This document shows, piece by piece, positions 43,054 through 43,697 of a DNA stretch of 43,697 nt. Each line of letters opens with the position of its first letter. Positions within the stretch are counted from its first letter, which is position 1. Below the pieces are notes generated by a model, which was not told the DNA's origin, did not search any database, and worked only from the letters and a program-made list of their open reading frames with translations. The DNA lies in NCBI GenBank assembly GCA_902628565.1, contig CACONR010000007.1:1-43697 (forward strand), given 5' to 3'. A program made the translations under genes and the position numbers. Origin of the DNA: an uncultured Pelagibacteraceae bacterium (GTDB lineage Bacteria; Pseudomonadota; Alphaproteobacteria; Pelagibacterales; Pelagibacteraceae).

Positions 43054-43697
43054 ATGAAATTGTGTAGAATAGGAGATATTGAAAAAGAAAAGCCGGCAAT
43101 AATAGATCAAGAAAATAATTATAGAGATTTGTCATCAATTATTAATGATTTAAATCCTGATACTTTAAATTTTGATACAATTGAAAGAATAAAAAAAACT
43201 GATATTTCTACTTTACCTAAACTAGAGTCAAACTCTAGAATTGGTGCTTGTGTTTCAAAGCCATCAAAGTTTATTGGAATAGGTTTGAATTTTAAAGATC
43301 ATGCTGAAGAGCAAAATTTACCAATACCTAAAGAACCAATAATTTTTTCGAAATTTACCAGCTGTATTACAGGACCGAATGATCCTATTATAGTTCCAAA
43401 GGGATCTAACCATACAGATTGGGAAGTTGAACTAGGTTTTGTTATAGGAAAAAAAGCTATAAATGTGAGTGTTGAGAATGCAATGGATCATGTTCTTGGT
43501 TTTTTTTTAGTGAATGATGTTAGTGAGCGAAATTTTCAAAAGAACAAAGGTTTAACTTGGGATAAAGGAAAAGGATTTGATACTTTTGGTCCAATTGGTC
43601 CTTATATAGTTACAAAAGATGAAGTTACAGATTTTCAAAAACTTAATATGTTTTTAGATGTTGATGGAAAAAGAATGCAAACTGGAAATACTGAACA
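43054..43697 (+). CDS. Fumarylacetoacetate-hydrolase-family protein, 3'-truncated by the window
   Basis: The first 214 residues are visible from ATG 43054, which has an AAGGAG ribosome-binding site 5 bases upstream. The N-terminal domain starts MKLCRIGDIEKEKPAIIDQ, and the catalytic core begins with GIGLNFKDHAEE. Metal ligands are Glu124 and Glu126 in DWEVELG and Asp155 in VNDVSERNFQ, with FGPIGPYIV following. The overall look is that of 2,4-diketo-3-deoxy-fuconate/rhamnonate hydrolases (UcgA-like), but FAH members also include 2-keto-3-deoxy-arabinonate dehydratases. It is cotranscribed with the SDR gene. The C-terminus lies beyond the window. Confidence 0.88.
   Translation, partial: MKLCRIGDIEKEKPAIIDQENNYRDLSSIINDLNPDTLNFDTIERIKKTDISTLPKLESNSRIGACVSKPSKFIGIGLNFKDHAEEQNLPIPKEPIIFSKFTSCITGPNDPIIVPKGSNHTDWEVELGFVIGKKAINVSVENAMDHVLGFFLVNDVSERNFQKNKGLTWDKGKGFDTFGPIGPYIVTKDEVTDFQKLNMFLDVDGKRMQTGNTE

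Overview
The window is a piece of a very AT-rich, extremely compact alphaproteobacterial chromosome. The gene set (NDUFA12-like complex I protein, DUF2155, iscR-suf operon, AccBC with AroQ, thiS-thiG with no thiC or thiO visible, tripartite tricarboxylate transporter), the lysine/asparagine/isoleucine-rich proteins and the near absence of intergenic DNA point to SAR11 (Pelagibacterales). That assignment is inference from gene content and composition. No rRNA, tRNA, CRISPR, insertion sequence, prophage or integrase was seen, and no gap between genes exceeds about 140 bases.

Bases 1-22050 are mostly housekeeping. Plus strand: a 5'-truncated leucyl aminopeptidase and nucleoside diphosphate kinase; DUF2066-hda-aspS; NDUFA12-DUF2155; thiS-thiG; and PBP1A-prfB-AsmA/YhdP-like. 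Minus strand: purM-purN, an orphan C-terminal piece of a B12-type ribonucleotide reductase, aroQ-accB-accC, an RNase E/G that lacks the zinc-link cysteines, tyrS, and an alpha/beta hydrolase. anmK lies divergent from tyrS. prfB carries the classical +1 programmed frameshift, so its real start is about 180 bases upstream of the long open frame.

Bases 22132-28349 hold an iron-sulfur assembly operon, iscR-sufB-sufC-sufD-sufS-sufU-sufT-sufA. It is headed by a near-consensus type 1 IscR operator lying over the -35 element of the predicted promoter, the expected arrangement for autorepression by [2Fe-2S]-IscR. A 56-residue unknown protein with a promoter that predicts a leaderless mRNA follows, then glnA (minus), a YbaK-like deacylase, an EamA permease and a homocysteine methyltransferase-like protein (minus).

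Bases 32449-43697 are more accessory. First comes an AldB/ExaC-type aldehyde dehydrogenase whose frame continues upstream into a 65-residue lysine/arginine-rich leader, with DUF779, a 4HBT thioesterase and a GYD-domain protein. Then comes what looks like one catabolic locus: an aldehyde dehydrogenase, an enolase-superfamily sugar-acid dehydratase, a PdxA-family dehydrogenase, a TctC-TctB-TctA importer, an SDR dehydrogenase and a fumarylacetoacetate-hydrolase-family enzyme cut by the window end. I infer uptake and non-phosphorylative breakdown of a (deoxy)sugar acid; the substrate is not determined.

The most unusual structural features concern packing of control signals. A strong intrinsic terminator is embedded in codons 8-19 of tctB, and another ends exactly at the DUF779 start codon. 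Nine of ten convergent gene pairs overlap or have at most 3 bases between them, and three of these pairs share one palindromic TTAA as both stop codons.
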